38,064 nucleotides of DNA, taken from Oehlia diaphana (taxonomy: Eukaryota > Glomeromycota > Glomeromycetes > Glomerales > Glomeraceae). Below, piece after piece: positions 28,563-38,064 of the stretch; the first letter of the stretch is position 1, and each line of letters opens with the position of its first letter. Both the position numbers and the translations under genes were made by a program. Where the stretch lies: assembly GCA_003833135.1 (NCBI GenBank), contig QZLH01000056.1, forward strand, positions 88,571-126,634, read 5' to 3'. The notes beneath the pieces were generated by a model. The model saw only the letters and a list, made by a program, of their open reading frames with translations. It was not told where the DNA came from and did not search any database.

Positions 28563-29022
28563 TCATCTATATTTTTCTAAATTCGATATTTCAACAGAAA
28601 TAAATATATCTTGTAAAATTAATCTCAGAAAGATAATTGCAGGAAGTAGAAAACATACAGTATGATCAGTTTGTGACAGATGAACGATCTGAAAAATTCC
28701 CTCACCATATTCTCCCTCGAAATCAGAATCAGGAAGTAATGCCCAGACTATGGAAGCATGATTATATAACAATACTTTATCTTTAATAATGAAATTAAAC
28801 ATTGTACGAATGTGAACTACCTCAATTACAACGGTAATTGGACACTACGACGAGACGCAATTGCCGTCCGACGGAGGAGATCTTGATTACTTTAACCGAT
28901 TTATAATTTATGTTAGATACCTCACCAACCTCAGGCGGCTGTGACGGAAAGTTCAACGACTCCATCAGTTCAGTATCCTGCATCACCATAGGCTCTATCA
29001 CCAGCATTAAGAAGCGGTTCAT
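28563..29022 (-). CDS. Two-exon small protein with OB-fold look (POT1-like?)
   Basis: Exon 1 (29022-28921) and exon 2 (28820-28563) join across a 100-base GTATCT..AATTGAG intron to 119 residues. The joined sequence has ESLNFPSQPPEVGEVVHIRT, then KDKVLLYNHASIVWALLPDS. A PP-x-VG-(D/E)-(I/V)-(I/V)-x-(L/I)-R phrase followed by a hydrophobic strand and S-x-x-W is characteristic of the first OB fold of telomere-end binding POT1-type proteins. This is a resemblance, not proof. The C-terminal half becomes hydrophobic (VCFLLPAIIFLRLIL) and may really be intron, since GTGAGG follows EYG. POT1 proteins are several hundred residues, so this would be a fragment. Confidence 0.35.
28821..28920 (-). other. 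Proposed intron of the OB-fold-like gene
   Basis: Donor GTATCTAACA, acceptor TGTAATTGAG. Without splicing the first exon runs into a stop after 32 more codons and the second exon has a separate start. With splicing PPEVGE joins VVHIRT in frame. The GAG acceptor is weaker than most introns in this window. Confidence 0.4.
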
Positions 29023-30578
29023 GTCTTAAATTGATCTGAACCTAGTTAAGAATATAAATTCGTAAGTGCTTGTTCTTGGTCAAGATATAGGTTACCTGTT
29101 ACAACTAGTTCAAACTTCAAATATATATTAATAATACTATTCATGATAACTTGATTTTGAATCTTTGAATAATTTGGTATCTCGTTTGACGTTTTCCATC
29201 TTTTTCAATTGAGATGACAATTTTGTCTTTATAATTGCGCTTTCCATTTTTTTTTAATCCTCCGAGGCTTTCTGCTTCTTGTGAGATAATCGATTCTTTC
29301 AATTTGAATTTCCCAAAAAAATCTCAAACGCGTGGGAACTCTGAATAATCGATTGATTCTAAATCGCACTAGCATAACTTAAAACTCAAAAGAGAGCACG
29401 TGATCGGTAAATGCTGGCCAGAACTCGTTAAAAATTATTGAATTCGTCACGTGAACACGTGTTTGTTGAACTTTGTGCGCGAAACTGCAACTTCCTTATT
29501 GATAAATCAATATCCAAGATTTCTTGCTAAATTCTCTAATAGTAATAATGATACTGGAACTCCTGAATCTGTTTTTTTTTTTTTTGCAAACTAGGCCAAG
29601 TATATCTCTTAGATATTTCTTTGTTCATAAATTTATATATAATGATAAATATACATTTACAAATTCATTACTACTGAAAAATCCGTATTACGATTCTATT
29701 TATTTAATTTATTTTTCGTGGCGTTTTTTTAAAACACGTATTACATTAAATGCGGCTGATTTACTGTTTGTTCCACAAAATTTACGAAATTTGATAACTT
29801 TACAACTATTTGGTAAATTTACTAACTAGCTTTTTAAAAGCTAAAACATTTCAATTTTTTGATTTTTAAAAAACATTCAATAATAACCGTAACTTTTTAA
29901 AGTTTAAGTCGTAAAACAATAAATTTAAATTTTTTAAGTTGGTCAATTATTACTATAAGGTGTTAGTAATTGTGCACTGTACAAAATTTTTTTATACGAA
30001 AGATAGAATTAAATTTTTCTTTAAATAAAAATTTTATACTTTTAAAATTTTTATTTTGGACTAATGTAAATGTCAATGAGATGATCCTGTTGGCGAAAAC
30101 GTACTCAAACGTGTATCGGTAAAACGTAATGATTGTCGTTGAAGTAATTGTCGGTAAGTCATTATAAATGCGTCCCATATTGAAAGCGGGTATATTCATG
30201 AAATATTCATATTAAAGTATAATTTAAGCGATTTCAAAATCTATAAATCATACATTGTATAAAAATTTTGAGATATATCAAATATTATTTGATCGATAAA
30301 ATAAAGGAGATCTAAAAGTCTGAATTTTCCCATCAAGTATTGTGATGTGCCAAAAAAAGAAAGAACATGATTTATGTTATGGATTATATATAAAGATAAA
30401 AAAATTTGGAAATGACTTTACAAAAATGAAAGAGTATTAAATATTAATACGATCAATGGATTTTGAAAACAACATCAAAGATACAAAGGGTGTGCATTTG
30501 TAGAGGATACATTTATGGAGAGTTGACTGTAGATGTTGATATTTGAAAGAAGAGTTCGTACAATATCGAATATACTAA
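29023..30578. other. Gene-free stretch with CACGTG words
   Basis: CACGTG occurs at 29398 and as TCACGTGAACACGTG near 29446, about 75 bases before a 101-codon open frame (29524-29829). That frame ends LRNLITLQLFGKFTN, slightly LRR-like, but I cannot support it as a gene. The rest, including a 78-codon minus frame at 29963-30199, looks like A/T noise. Confidence 0.35.
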
Positions 30579-30737
30579 CTCTATAAAAAATTTTATCCAT
30601 TATTTCCGCAAAAACTCCGTAAAATGAGCCTTTCAGATCCATTCACAGAAAATGTAAATAATTCGATAAATTCCGGGATATAAGGTTATTAATTCCGGAA
30701 ATATGAGCTTTTTACGGAAAAATTTTTTTACAGGGTA
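30579..30737. mobile_element. About 160-bp MITE
   Basis: The left side has CTCTATAAAAAATTTTATCC and then CTCCGTAAAATGAGCC. The right side, read in reverse, has TACCCTGTAAAAAAATTTTT and CCGTAAAAAGCTCATA. Both sides thus share a C-T-x-T-AAAAAA-TTTT end and an inner CCGTAAAA..GAGC/GCTCAT word in opposite orientation. No coding. Similar ends occur near 22338 and 22553. Confidence 0.5.
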
Positions 30738-31898
30738 AAGATTTTACTTGATGTGTATCACTGAAGATTCTTTTTTATACATGCTTTTTTTTCTAATTAT
30801 GTATGTATTAAACATTATATATTCCAAGTTCGATTGGTTAAGTGATATGAGAAAATTTATACATAAAACTTTAAAAATATTCTACGTGATATAACAATAG
30901 TTAAATCCCTTAAAAATTTTCAGCCCGATTTCCAGTAATGTCCTAGTGTTGACAATCGTATTGTAACAAAAAAAAAATTAATATTAAAAAAATAAAAAAC
31001 GGTATAGTTTTTTTACACAAAAAAAAAACAAGAAAGCATATGGCTAAAATATTTCATATTATACTATTTTTCATTCTTATTTTCACATTATTGAAATTTC
31101 CTATAAAATATTTCATTTATTGTAATATTTCTGTTTATTAGATTCCATTCTTATTCACTTTATTAAAATTAGATCCAATATTATATAATCATGTGTTATT
31201 GTTAAGTATCAATCTATGAAAACCTGTATGAAAACCTGCATCTTTATCTTGCTGAATAAAATCTTCTGTGAAGCAAAATATATTATTTATATAATGAAAT
31301 CACGTTTATTATTTTATTTTAAAATAATTGTACCGAATATTATAATTTATTCAACATATTAGCATACATTAAAAATTTGAAATGAATTGGGAGATGTGAA
31401 AAAAATGATATCGTATTCATCATCACTACTTTATACCAAGAAAAATTCTTGTTTCAAATAAATTACTTTTAGCACGAGTATATTTAAAAAAAGAAAAAGA
31501 ATTTTAATTCTATAAAGGGACACGGCACAATTTTTTTGCCGAGATCGCATCATGTGTTTGAAATCGGATAAACCGGCACCGTGAATTGTAATCACATTGG
31601 GAGAATTAATCTTTAATATTCATATAGAAGAATCTCTATTTTTTTTACTCGATCAAAATCAAATGATTTTGGAATAAATTTAATTATTTGACGCGTCGAA
31701 AAATTGCAGATTTATTTATAAAAAACATTTAATTAACGAAAAAAAATAAAATTTAAACATTGTTATATTATATAATATGAATTTACGCATAAGTACCGAA
31801 CGTGCATATTCCCTTCGAATGTACATGCCTACATAAACTCCCCCAGTTATATTAAATATATAGCGTACATGCCAGTTACACAATATATTAAAATTCTA
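30738..31898. other. Gene-free stretch, downstream of the HMG gene
   Basis: No frame recognised. It contains one copy of the 125-bp sequence that also ends the window (30966-31090). The region near 31740-31890 is the 3' flank of the minus-strand HMG gene. Confidence 0.45.
30966..31090. repeat. Direct repeat, copy 1 of the window-end sequence
   Basis: From ACAAAAAAAAAATTAATATT to ATTCTTATTTTCACATTA this stretch is identical to 37938-38064 apart from lengths of two A runs and a CA. Same orientation, 6.97 kb apart. Confidence 0.9.
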
Positions 31899-32408
31899 TT
31901 AAATGTAAAAAATAGTAAAATCGTAAAATAAAGTTGCATCATAATAATATATTGGGTAAATTTCTTGTATTGCTGACAATTTGTCATCAAAATTGCTAAC
32001 GTTAGGATAAGATGAAAAATACTCATCCGCTTGATTAATAAAGTGAAAATTTTCTTCGTTATAGTTATTATAGTTGTTAAAATCTATCGGTGGATCTTCC
32101 ATCGGTAATTCTTGATTAATATTTTGTTCGTTTTTCTTATTCTTTTTATTGTATCTTCGTTTAGGCCCGATTCTATTATTCTTTTTGGGACTTGTTTCGA
32201 GTTTTAGTTTGATGTAATAATTCTTTTGACTACCAGTCATTTTATTCCATGACTTGGCAGCAATAGACGAAAACTTCTGTGTAGTGACGTTAGGATTTTC
32301 TTTTTTGAACCGTTGCCATTCAATTGTTCGATATTTGATGAAACCATTTGGGCTTTTCCTCTGCTTTTTATTTGGACATTCATGAATAAAATTATCGTGA
32401 GTTTCCAT
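31899..32408 (-). CDS. HMG-box protein (MATA_HMG type)
   Basis: A single-exon 169-residue protein from ATG 32408. The HMG box spans about residues 17-75: KSPNGFIKYRTIEWQRFKKE, then TTQKFSSIAAKSWNKMTGSQ and KNYYIKL. The Pro-Asn-x-Phe start, S-x-x-A-x-x-W and M-x-x-x-x-K-x-x-Y positions match sequence-specific HMG boxes of the mating-type (MATA_HMG) group, which bind and bend DNA in the minor groove. A basic run (KKNNRIGPKRRYNKKNKKN) follows and probably serves nuclear import. The C-terminal half is Asn/Tyr-rich with acidic patches, possibly an activation region. The gene is intact. Rhizophagus carries many such genes, so this need not be a mating-type locus. T-rich tracts lie upstream (32450-32490). 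Confidence 0.92.
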   Translation of the reverse strand: METHDNFIHECPNKKQRKSPNGFIKYRTIEWQRFKKENPNVTTQKFSSIAAKSWNKMTGSQKNYYIKLKLETSPKKNNRIGPKRRYNKKNKKNEQNINQELPMEDPPIDFNNYNNYNEENFHFINQADEYFSSYPNVSNFDDKLSAIQEIYPIYYYDATLFYDFTIFYI

Positions 32409-34052
32409 ATTATCAGGTTGAACGTTGGTTTCTGGTAATATAATCGTAAGGAATTTTTTTTTGTATTTATATATATATATTTTTTTTTTTGACCCGTTGA
32501 CTCGAAAATATCAACGATGGAAAAAAAATGATGATAAAGAAAGGAGGCCTTTTATAACAAAATGAAAAAAGAAACATTAACCAAATTTGTAATAGATAGC
32601 GGAAGTACCCTCCTTCAACGCAGTATCACACTTGTAGAACGATAATAAAATTTCTTTTTTTTTCTAAAATTATAATTATATATTACCTTTATACATTTTG
32701 CTTTATATAAATTTCCTAAATAGATAAAATATAATAATAATAATATAATTAATATCTCAATATATATATATTGTATAATTGTATTATATATTATATTATA
32801 TTATATTATATCAAAGATAGTATAATAACGTAAAAACGACTCATTTTGATTATTTTAATTTCAAAAAAAAAAAAAGGTAAAATTGGTTTACAATACAGAC
32901 GGCGGAAGTAAATCTTGTTGTTTAAAAACTTTATTCCTTTACCGAACTTATTTTTGAAACTTTGACAATTAAGATCGCAACGGAGTTCAGAGTTTTTTTT
33001 TAAAAAAAAAAAAATTTTCTTGAAAGAATAAGAGTATTATGTCATATATAAATAAAAATTATATATGATGATTGGGACAGAGTAGTCCTCATGCCAGATT
33101 TAGTATTTTGTGTAATAGTGTAACATAACGTCAATAAAATTCTGATCGTTGCGAATTTTATCAGTCCCACTCTTTGCACAAAAAAAAAACATAAACCAGA
33201 ATTATTAATAACACAAAGCAATTTTTATCGTGTTACTTTAAAATCGCGTTAGTATTTTTTTTTTCTTTTTGAATAATTTTGGAAGGGTAAATTAAAAAAA
33301 AAAAAGATTAAGAGAGAAATCATACATATAATATAAAGGGAACTTTTTACATTGTAAATTTTTTTTTTATTAATCACATTATCATTTAAATGAATTCTGT
33401 ATTTAATTTATCCAAAAAAGTTTTAATTATTTTTTGAAAAATTAAAAATTCGAATTTGAATATTCCTAAAAAAAGTATTTTTTTTCTTTATCTGCTTATT
33501 ATACGGAGTAATTGTTATCATAAAGTTTACATAATACTATTATGGAACTTACTCTCCAAAGATATCGCATGAAAAAATGTCGCGACATATGACGATACTG
33601 TGATTGTTGTCATTGGTAAGGTGAGACACGTTCAAAGATTCATTACACTTTGTTAAAATAATTTATTTTAAAATCATTAATTTATTTTGAGAATTTTATT
33701 TTTATTATATTTATTAATTAGGAAATATTAATTTTCGGACATTCGGATTCTTTGTGTAAGTTTAACGCCAAACAACATTTTAATTTGGTCAGGGTCAGTC
33801 TTGGTCAGGGTTCGTCTTTGAATAATTCAATTCTTTCAATAGTTTTATAATTTATTATTGTTGCATTATTGTTTCAAATTTGTGTCAATCAATCACATTT
33901 TATTATTACACGAAGAACAATTAATAACCTTTATTTATTATCTTTGAAAATTATAGATCATCAATTACAACAACAAAAAAAAAAATAAGAAAACAAAAAA
34001 AAATGAAGAAACAAAAAAAAAAGAAAAGAATTTTTAACAACGATATAAGTCA
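32409..34052. other. Long gene-free AT-rich stretch, upstream of HMG gene
   Basis: It contains a TTATA microsatellite (about 32788-32812), several long A or T runs and, near 33785, two copies of TTGGTCAGGGT 20 bases apart. No coding frame can be supported. The stretch just left of 34052 is the 3' flank of the next minus-strand gene. Confidence 0.45.
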
Positions 34053-34508
34053 TTATTCCAAGATTCTAATTGCAATAAAAATTTCGAATTCGATTAAGAA
34101 TTCTCTCGCTTCAATCATGAGTGTATTAATTACACAATTTTCAGCGGGCATCGTAGTTATTAATATACGATGCTCATTAAAGTAGATTACGCGTTGCCCA
34201 ATTTCCTCTCCTTCTTCGTCTGACGGTAACACATTAATTGTAATATGGATATTATGAAATTCGATTAAAAATTCTCTATTGTCAATTAATCTTATATTTT
34301 CTACATTATTATCATCAGCGGTCATCGTAGTTGCTAATATACGATGCCCATTAGAGAGTAATTCCTCTTCATTATACGTCTCTTCCTCTTCTACATCTGA
34401 GTAAATAGGTGAATCCTGACCTTCTTCGTCAGAATCCAGACTTTGTTCAGCGCGAAATATTGTAGGAGGTAATAATCTATTGTTGATGTTTATTCCGGTT
34501 GTGTTCAT
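34053..34508 (-). CDS. Acidic protein built of two repeated modules
   Basis: An intact 151-residue frame from ATG 34508, preceded by a pyrimidine-rich tract. Two modules are visible. Residues 27-95 have SDEEGQD, a Glu-rich spacer, HRILATTM (55-62) and REFLIEF (78-84). Residues 96-151 have SDEEGEE, HRILITTM (113-120) and REFLIEF (135-141). Each module is an acidic linker followed by a compact alternating hydrophobic part that looks like a small beta/alpha domain. The duplication is also seen in DNA: CATCGTAGTT..TAATATACGATGC recurs 175 bases apart, so it is fairly recent. No family recognised and no signal peptide. It may be a nuclear or cytosolic binding protein. Confidence 0.6.
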   Translation of the reverse strand: MNTTGININNRLLPPTIFRAEQSLDSDEEGQDSPIYSDVEEEETYNEEELLSNGHRILATTMTADDNNVENIRLIDNREFLIEFHNIHITINVLPSDEEGEEIGQRVIYFNEHRILITTMPAENCVINTLMIEAREFLIEFEIFIAIRILE

Positions 34509-36283
34509 GATTTTGGATGTATAATTATTATTCTTTTTTTCTTTTTTTTTTTTCTTTGTTTTTTTTTTCTGTTTTTTTCTGTAATGATTTCGATTTTTAT
34601 AATAAATTTATTAATAATAACAATATATTATAATTTAAGTGTAACGATTGTTATATAAGTAAATTTTGCTTTGTTTCCCGGTTATTCACATTCCTCTTGT
34701 TTTAAATCAAGTTTTTTCAATTACTTGTTTAAAATCAAGTATTATTACGCCAAGTGAAATGATTGTACTTCATTGAATTATGGTACAAGGGGAGAAGAAG
34801 CCGATGGATTAAAAATTTTAAAATAGATGTATATTATTTTTTTTATCAAAAAAAGAAAATAGATAAATAAATAAATATTTTTTTTTGATAATCAAATTTG
34901 TCCAATGATAGTCGTGTGTATATTTGTTTATATACACAGTGTATACAATGAATTTTGCCCAAGCATATGAATAAAATGAAACATCAACAAGGATTAAATA
35001 ATTCCGGCTTCACATAATTCAAATGATACCAATTTGAGAAAAATCTATTGGAATGTCCATATGAGGAGAAATGAATTCGGTTGAATCACCTATCTATAGA
35101 AAATAGTAACAATTCTAGAATTTATAAAAAAAAAAAAAAAAATTTTATCTAATCTAGTGATATATACATTAGATAATATTAGATGTTTTTTAAAAATAAT
35201 AATAATAATAATAATAAATATAAAGTTTTTTAAGCCTAATCAAAAATCGATAAAATACTGTACATCTAGAAGACGTGGGAATTGTAAAATAAAGTTTCTT
35301 TTTTCATGAATAAACATATGATAAAGATGCATGTCGGAGTTTCAAAAATTAAAGGTGATCGATACCATAAATAAATATATTTAAAAAAAATGTGACATAG
35401 ATGATAGTTTCACAAAAATTCAATGAGTTTTACGTAATGAAGAAAAACGCTAAAATCAGTTCCGGCTTAAGCTCAAAAAACAAATCTAAAAATATAGATG
35501 ATGATCACATTGATATTAATTTCTAATATACTAAAAATATTCACGAATAATTCATCATCCGTCGGATAATCCGATGATCCGGATAGATCTGATTTGACAG
35601 CTATCCTAAAAAGAAAAATTTCCGATGCGTCTTCTTTTTTATATAATAAGTTATTAATAAAAAAAAAAAAAAAACAAAAAATTGCTCGATCCACTGATTT
35701 CCTGCGACTCAGCTTTTCGTGTAACATTTATCTTTGAAAAAAAAAAAACCAGAAATAATGAATATAAAATAAAATTATTTTTATTATTTTTATAATAAAT
35801 AAATACATATATTTAAAGAAAGTTGGCTCCCCTCACCTTTAATTATTATCATAATTGAAACTTATTTTATAATATAAACTCATTTACACTTAATTAAATT
35901 TGATAGAATTTAAAGAAAAAATTTTTCAAATATTCAATTTATTAATTTTCTCCATTCCATAAACATTCAAGCTAGCTTCAATATTTTAATATCTGCTAAA
36001 CAAATTTACTCTAGACCTATTTTTATACTTTTTAAATAATTCTACTTAGTTACTCAAGTATTTAATTCATTTAACTGGAACGTTAATACTAATATATTTA
36101 AAATCTATAAAAAAAAACGCGTTTATCGTAAAGAAAAATTGTGTACAGCTTAACAATAAGATTCCATGCATGCATGCATGCCTAAGCTTTTCAAAATACT
36201 TTTTTAAGTTTAATAGATTGAATAGATATTTAACAATATGCCTGAGTCGCGCCACATAAATAACATGGAAATATAAATCCGTT
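34509..36283. other. Gene-poor AT-rich stretch
   Basis: It holds palindromic words CTTGTTTTAAATCAAG (34696) and CTTGTTTAAAATCAAG (34725), an AAT microsatellite (about 35197-35220), and a GCAT microsatellite (36163-36181). One weak ORF is listed separately. The minus frame at 36067-36255 reads across the GCAT repeat and is not credible. Confidence 0.45.
35473..35727 (-). CDS. Hypothetical short ORF, possibly with intron
   Basis: 84 codons from ATG 35727: MLHEKLSRRKSVDRAI, then a Phe run over poly-T, then KEDASEIFLFRIAVKSDLSG, SSDYPTDDELFV. The poly-T with TTTCTTTTTAG before ATAGCTGTC looks like an intron tail, so the true product may be MLHEKLSRRKSVD.. spliced to IAVKSDLSGSSDYPTDDELF. The Ser/Asp-rich middle looks coding. 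Family not recognised. Confidence 0.3.
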   Translation of the reverse strand: MLHEKLSRRKSVDRAIFCFFFFFINNLLYKKEDASEIFLFRIAVKSDLSGSSDYPTDDELFVNIFSILEININVIIIYIFRFVF

Positions 36284-36459
36284 GTAACACCAACAATTTT
36301 ATAATTAAAATTCTACCCACGTGACCGGTGACATTTAAGGGGATGTGAAATAAATAATTTTGGGAAACCAAGTCCCTCAAGATAAATATAAAAGATGGGA
36401 AGTGATGCCGGTGATGAATATTTTTAGGTCACGTGGGGTAGAAAATTTGTTGGTGTTAC
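36284..36459. mobile_element. 176-bp MITE with CACGTG in its terminal repeats
   Basis: The left end is GTAACACCAACAATTTTATA followed by TTCTACCCACGTGACCGGTGA. Read in reverse, the right end is GTAACACCAACAAATTTTCT, then ACCCCACGTGACC and later TCACCGGC. The two ends agree over about 45 bases with small indels. The interior is non-coding. No clear target duplication was seen. Confidence 0.8.
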
Positions 36460-36918
36460 TGGGGCTGAGTTAATCAATTGACATTTTTTTTTTTTTGAAA
36501 AAAAAAATATACATTTTAAAAGTTCTCGAATCAAAATTAAAGTTTCAGAAGAATGTTTGAATATAGTTTTTAATTTGTCAAAATTGAAACGTTAACGTTC
36601 ATTGTCAAAATTTTCTACCGTATATATTAAATAAAAAGCATTGGACTTAGTCGCACAATGCATGATCTCGATCTGGTAATTTTGTTTGATAACTATTTTT
36701 ACACGACATGAATAATTATTGTTTATTTATTTAACGGAAAACCTATGATTGGTTATGTAAAAGTTTCTTTCATTGTCGCTTAAAAAAGTAAATCTCGGGA
36801 ATTTCTCTTTTGTGTTCCATTATTATTTTTTTTTTTTTTTGAATGCACACAAAATGACCGACAAAACAATTTTGAATCGTAAGTCGTACAAAAAAAAAAA
36901 AAAACTACATCCCCTTTC

Positions 36919-36986
<68 letters not shown>

Positions 36987-37937
36987 TGCACACGATTTAT
37001 CCTTTCAAAAATAAATAAATAAATAAGTTACGTTATCAAGTCATTTGACTTTTTGACATAATATTGCATCAATTAAACCAAAAAAAGTTCAGTTACAATA
37101 AATACCGTTTGGCATCAAATAAAAGGGGTTAAAAATGAATAAATAATACAAAAAAAAAAAAACTTTTTTTAGACACTTTATAAAATGACTTCTTGAATAA
37201 GTTTTAAACTCATGACTTTTGGCTAAAATAACGTCATGCTGTTATTCAATAATGCTGCAACCGTCATTAGCAAAATTGGGAAGGAATTAGAAAGAAACAT
37301 TCTATTGACGTTCTAATATTCTATGACGTTTTAATGACGAAATTTTTTTCTATATATATATTCCTTTTTTGCGCAGAACAAACAAATAACAATCTTTCAC
37401 CTTCTTTTATTATGTTTATAGTGGAAAGTGAAAAGGAGAGAATTTCCAAGAAAAATAAGGAAAATCTTATTCATATATTTCTTTATTTCTCCTAAATTTT
37501 TTTCAAGCCACATAATTGTTTCTTTTTTTGATTTAATTGCTCACGGTTATACTTTTGTACTTCCAATGTGACTTTTTTGTTTTATAATTTTAATACATTA
37601 AAAGAATATTTTTTTTATTCAAAATTTAACAAACGATAATGACAAATTACAAAAAAAGTTCCATATATGTTCAAAATTTTCTTTCTTTCGTAATGGTATA
37701 CCATAAAATGAAAGATAATGAATGACCTATTTCTCTTCAAAAGATAATAACTACTTTTTAATATTCGATGCAATAAACGTGTCGGATTTATATCATGAAA
37801 AGTCTTCCGAGAAAGAAATCCGGATGAATTTTCATAACGTAAATAAGAGATTTTGAATATAAATTCAGTGGAATGAACCTTTTTTTTTACACTCGATTTT
37901 TTAAATCGTTACCTACTAAAAAAAAAAAAAAAAAAAA
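36460..37937. other. Gene-free stretch with poly-A tracts
   Basis: Two long A runs (36919-36946, 36956-36984) plus shorter ones, and a scatter of TGACGTTTTAATGACGAA-type words near 37300-37345. No supported gene; the 81-codon frame at 36773-37018 encodes Lys runs from poly-A. Confidence 0.5.
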
Positions 37938-38064
37938 ACAAAAAAAAAAAAATAATATTAAAAAAATAAAAAACGGTATAGTTTTTTTACAAAAAAAAAA
38001 AACAAGAAAGCATATGGCTAAAATATTTCATATTATACTATTTTTCATTCTTATTTTCACATTA
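37938..38064. repeat. Direct repeat, copy 2, cut by the window end
   Basis: Matches 30966-31090 nearly base for base (GGTATAGTTTTTTTAC, CAAGAAAGCATATGGCTAAA, TTCTTATTTTCACATTA) up to the last base of the window, so the repeat may be longer than what is visible. Confidence 0.9.

Noticed and set aside
34003..34185. 60-codon plus frame beginning with Lys runs
   Set aside because: Shadow of the acidic protein gene plus a poly-A leader.
36067..36255. 62-codon minus frame
   Set aside because: Crosses a GCAT microsatellite and has A/T-noise composition.
36773..37018. 81-codon frame with Lys and Phe runs
   Set aside because: Produced by poly-A and poly-T tracts.

Overview
The window looks like nuclear DNA from an arbuscular mycorrhizal fungus (Glomeromycotina, Rhizophagus type). 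It is very AT-rich. It has short fungal introns (GT..AG, about 70-100 nt, occasional TACTAAC-like branch sites). It also carries gene families expanded in that group: a MATA_HMG-type HMG box, a RING-IBR-RING (RBR) ligase, SAM-domain/Crinkler-like genes, an F-box/LRR gene and a large load of decayed transposons. The organism call is inference from family recognition; no database was consulted.

Layout. 1-8 kb is repeat territory: a 52-bp palindromic satellite, a decayed endonuclease-like transposon ORF, two short decayed genes near 5.1-6.4 kb and a 1.48-kb element with terminal inverted repeats full of purine satellite. 8.07-10.77 kb is a decayed DDE-like transposase with two recognisable introns and a C-terminal zinc ribbon. 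11.2-13.8 kb (minus strand) holds a decayed SAM-domain gene, a small ubiquitin-fold/Crinkler-header-like gene and a small Ser/Asn-rich gene, with a 120-bp 3'-flank repeat present twice. 14.1-17.2 kb (minus) mixes retroelement remnants (aspartic protease-like, gag-like) with an F-box/LRR gene split by a 504-bp element flanked by a 10-bp target duplication and itself carrying a nested MITE. 17.4-18.2 kb has a Cys/His-rich fragment, a possible small structured RNA and a second copy of a 6-kb-region repeat.

18.2-24.1 kb has no intact gene; it contains a CCHC zinc-knuckle remnant, a run of exon-like cassettes bounded by splice-like sites, a 107-bp tandem repeat and an 86-base poly-T tract. 24.2-25.3 kb is the best gene of the window, a four-exon RBR E3 ligase of 292 residues. 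26.7-29.0 kb has a frame broken by a single stop, a decayed PARP-like domain and a small two-exon gene with an OB-fold look reminiscent of POT1. 31.9-32.4 kb is an intact HMG-box gene and 34.05-34.5 kb an intact acidic protein made of two diverged copies of one module. The last 125 bases repeat a stretch 7 kb upstream almost exactly, so the window edge may be an assembly breakpoint or the junction of a 7-kb tandem duplication.

The likely functional genes (RBR ligase, HMG protein, acidic duplicated protein, perhaps the small Ser/Asn-rich and OB-like genes) are separate units with no operon-like linkage. Everything else is mostly transposon-derived or decayed.
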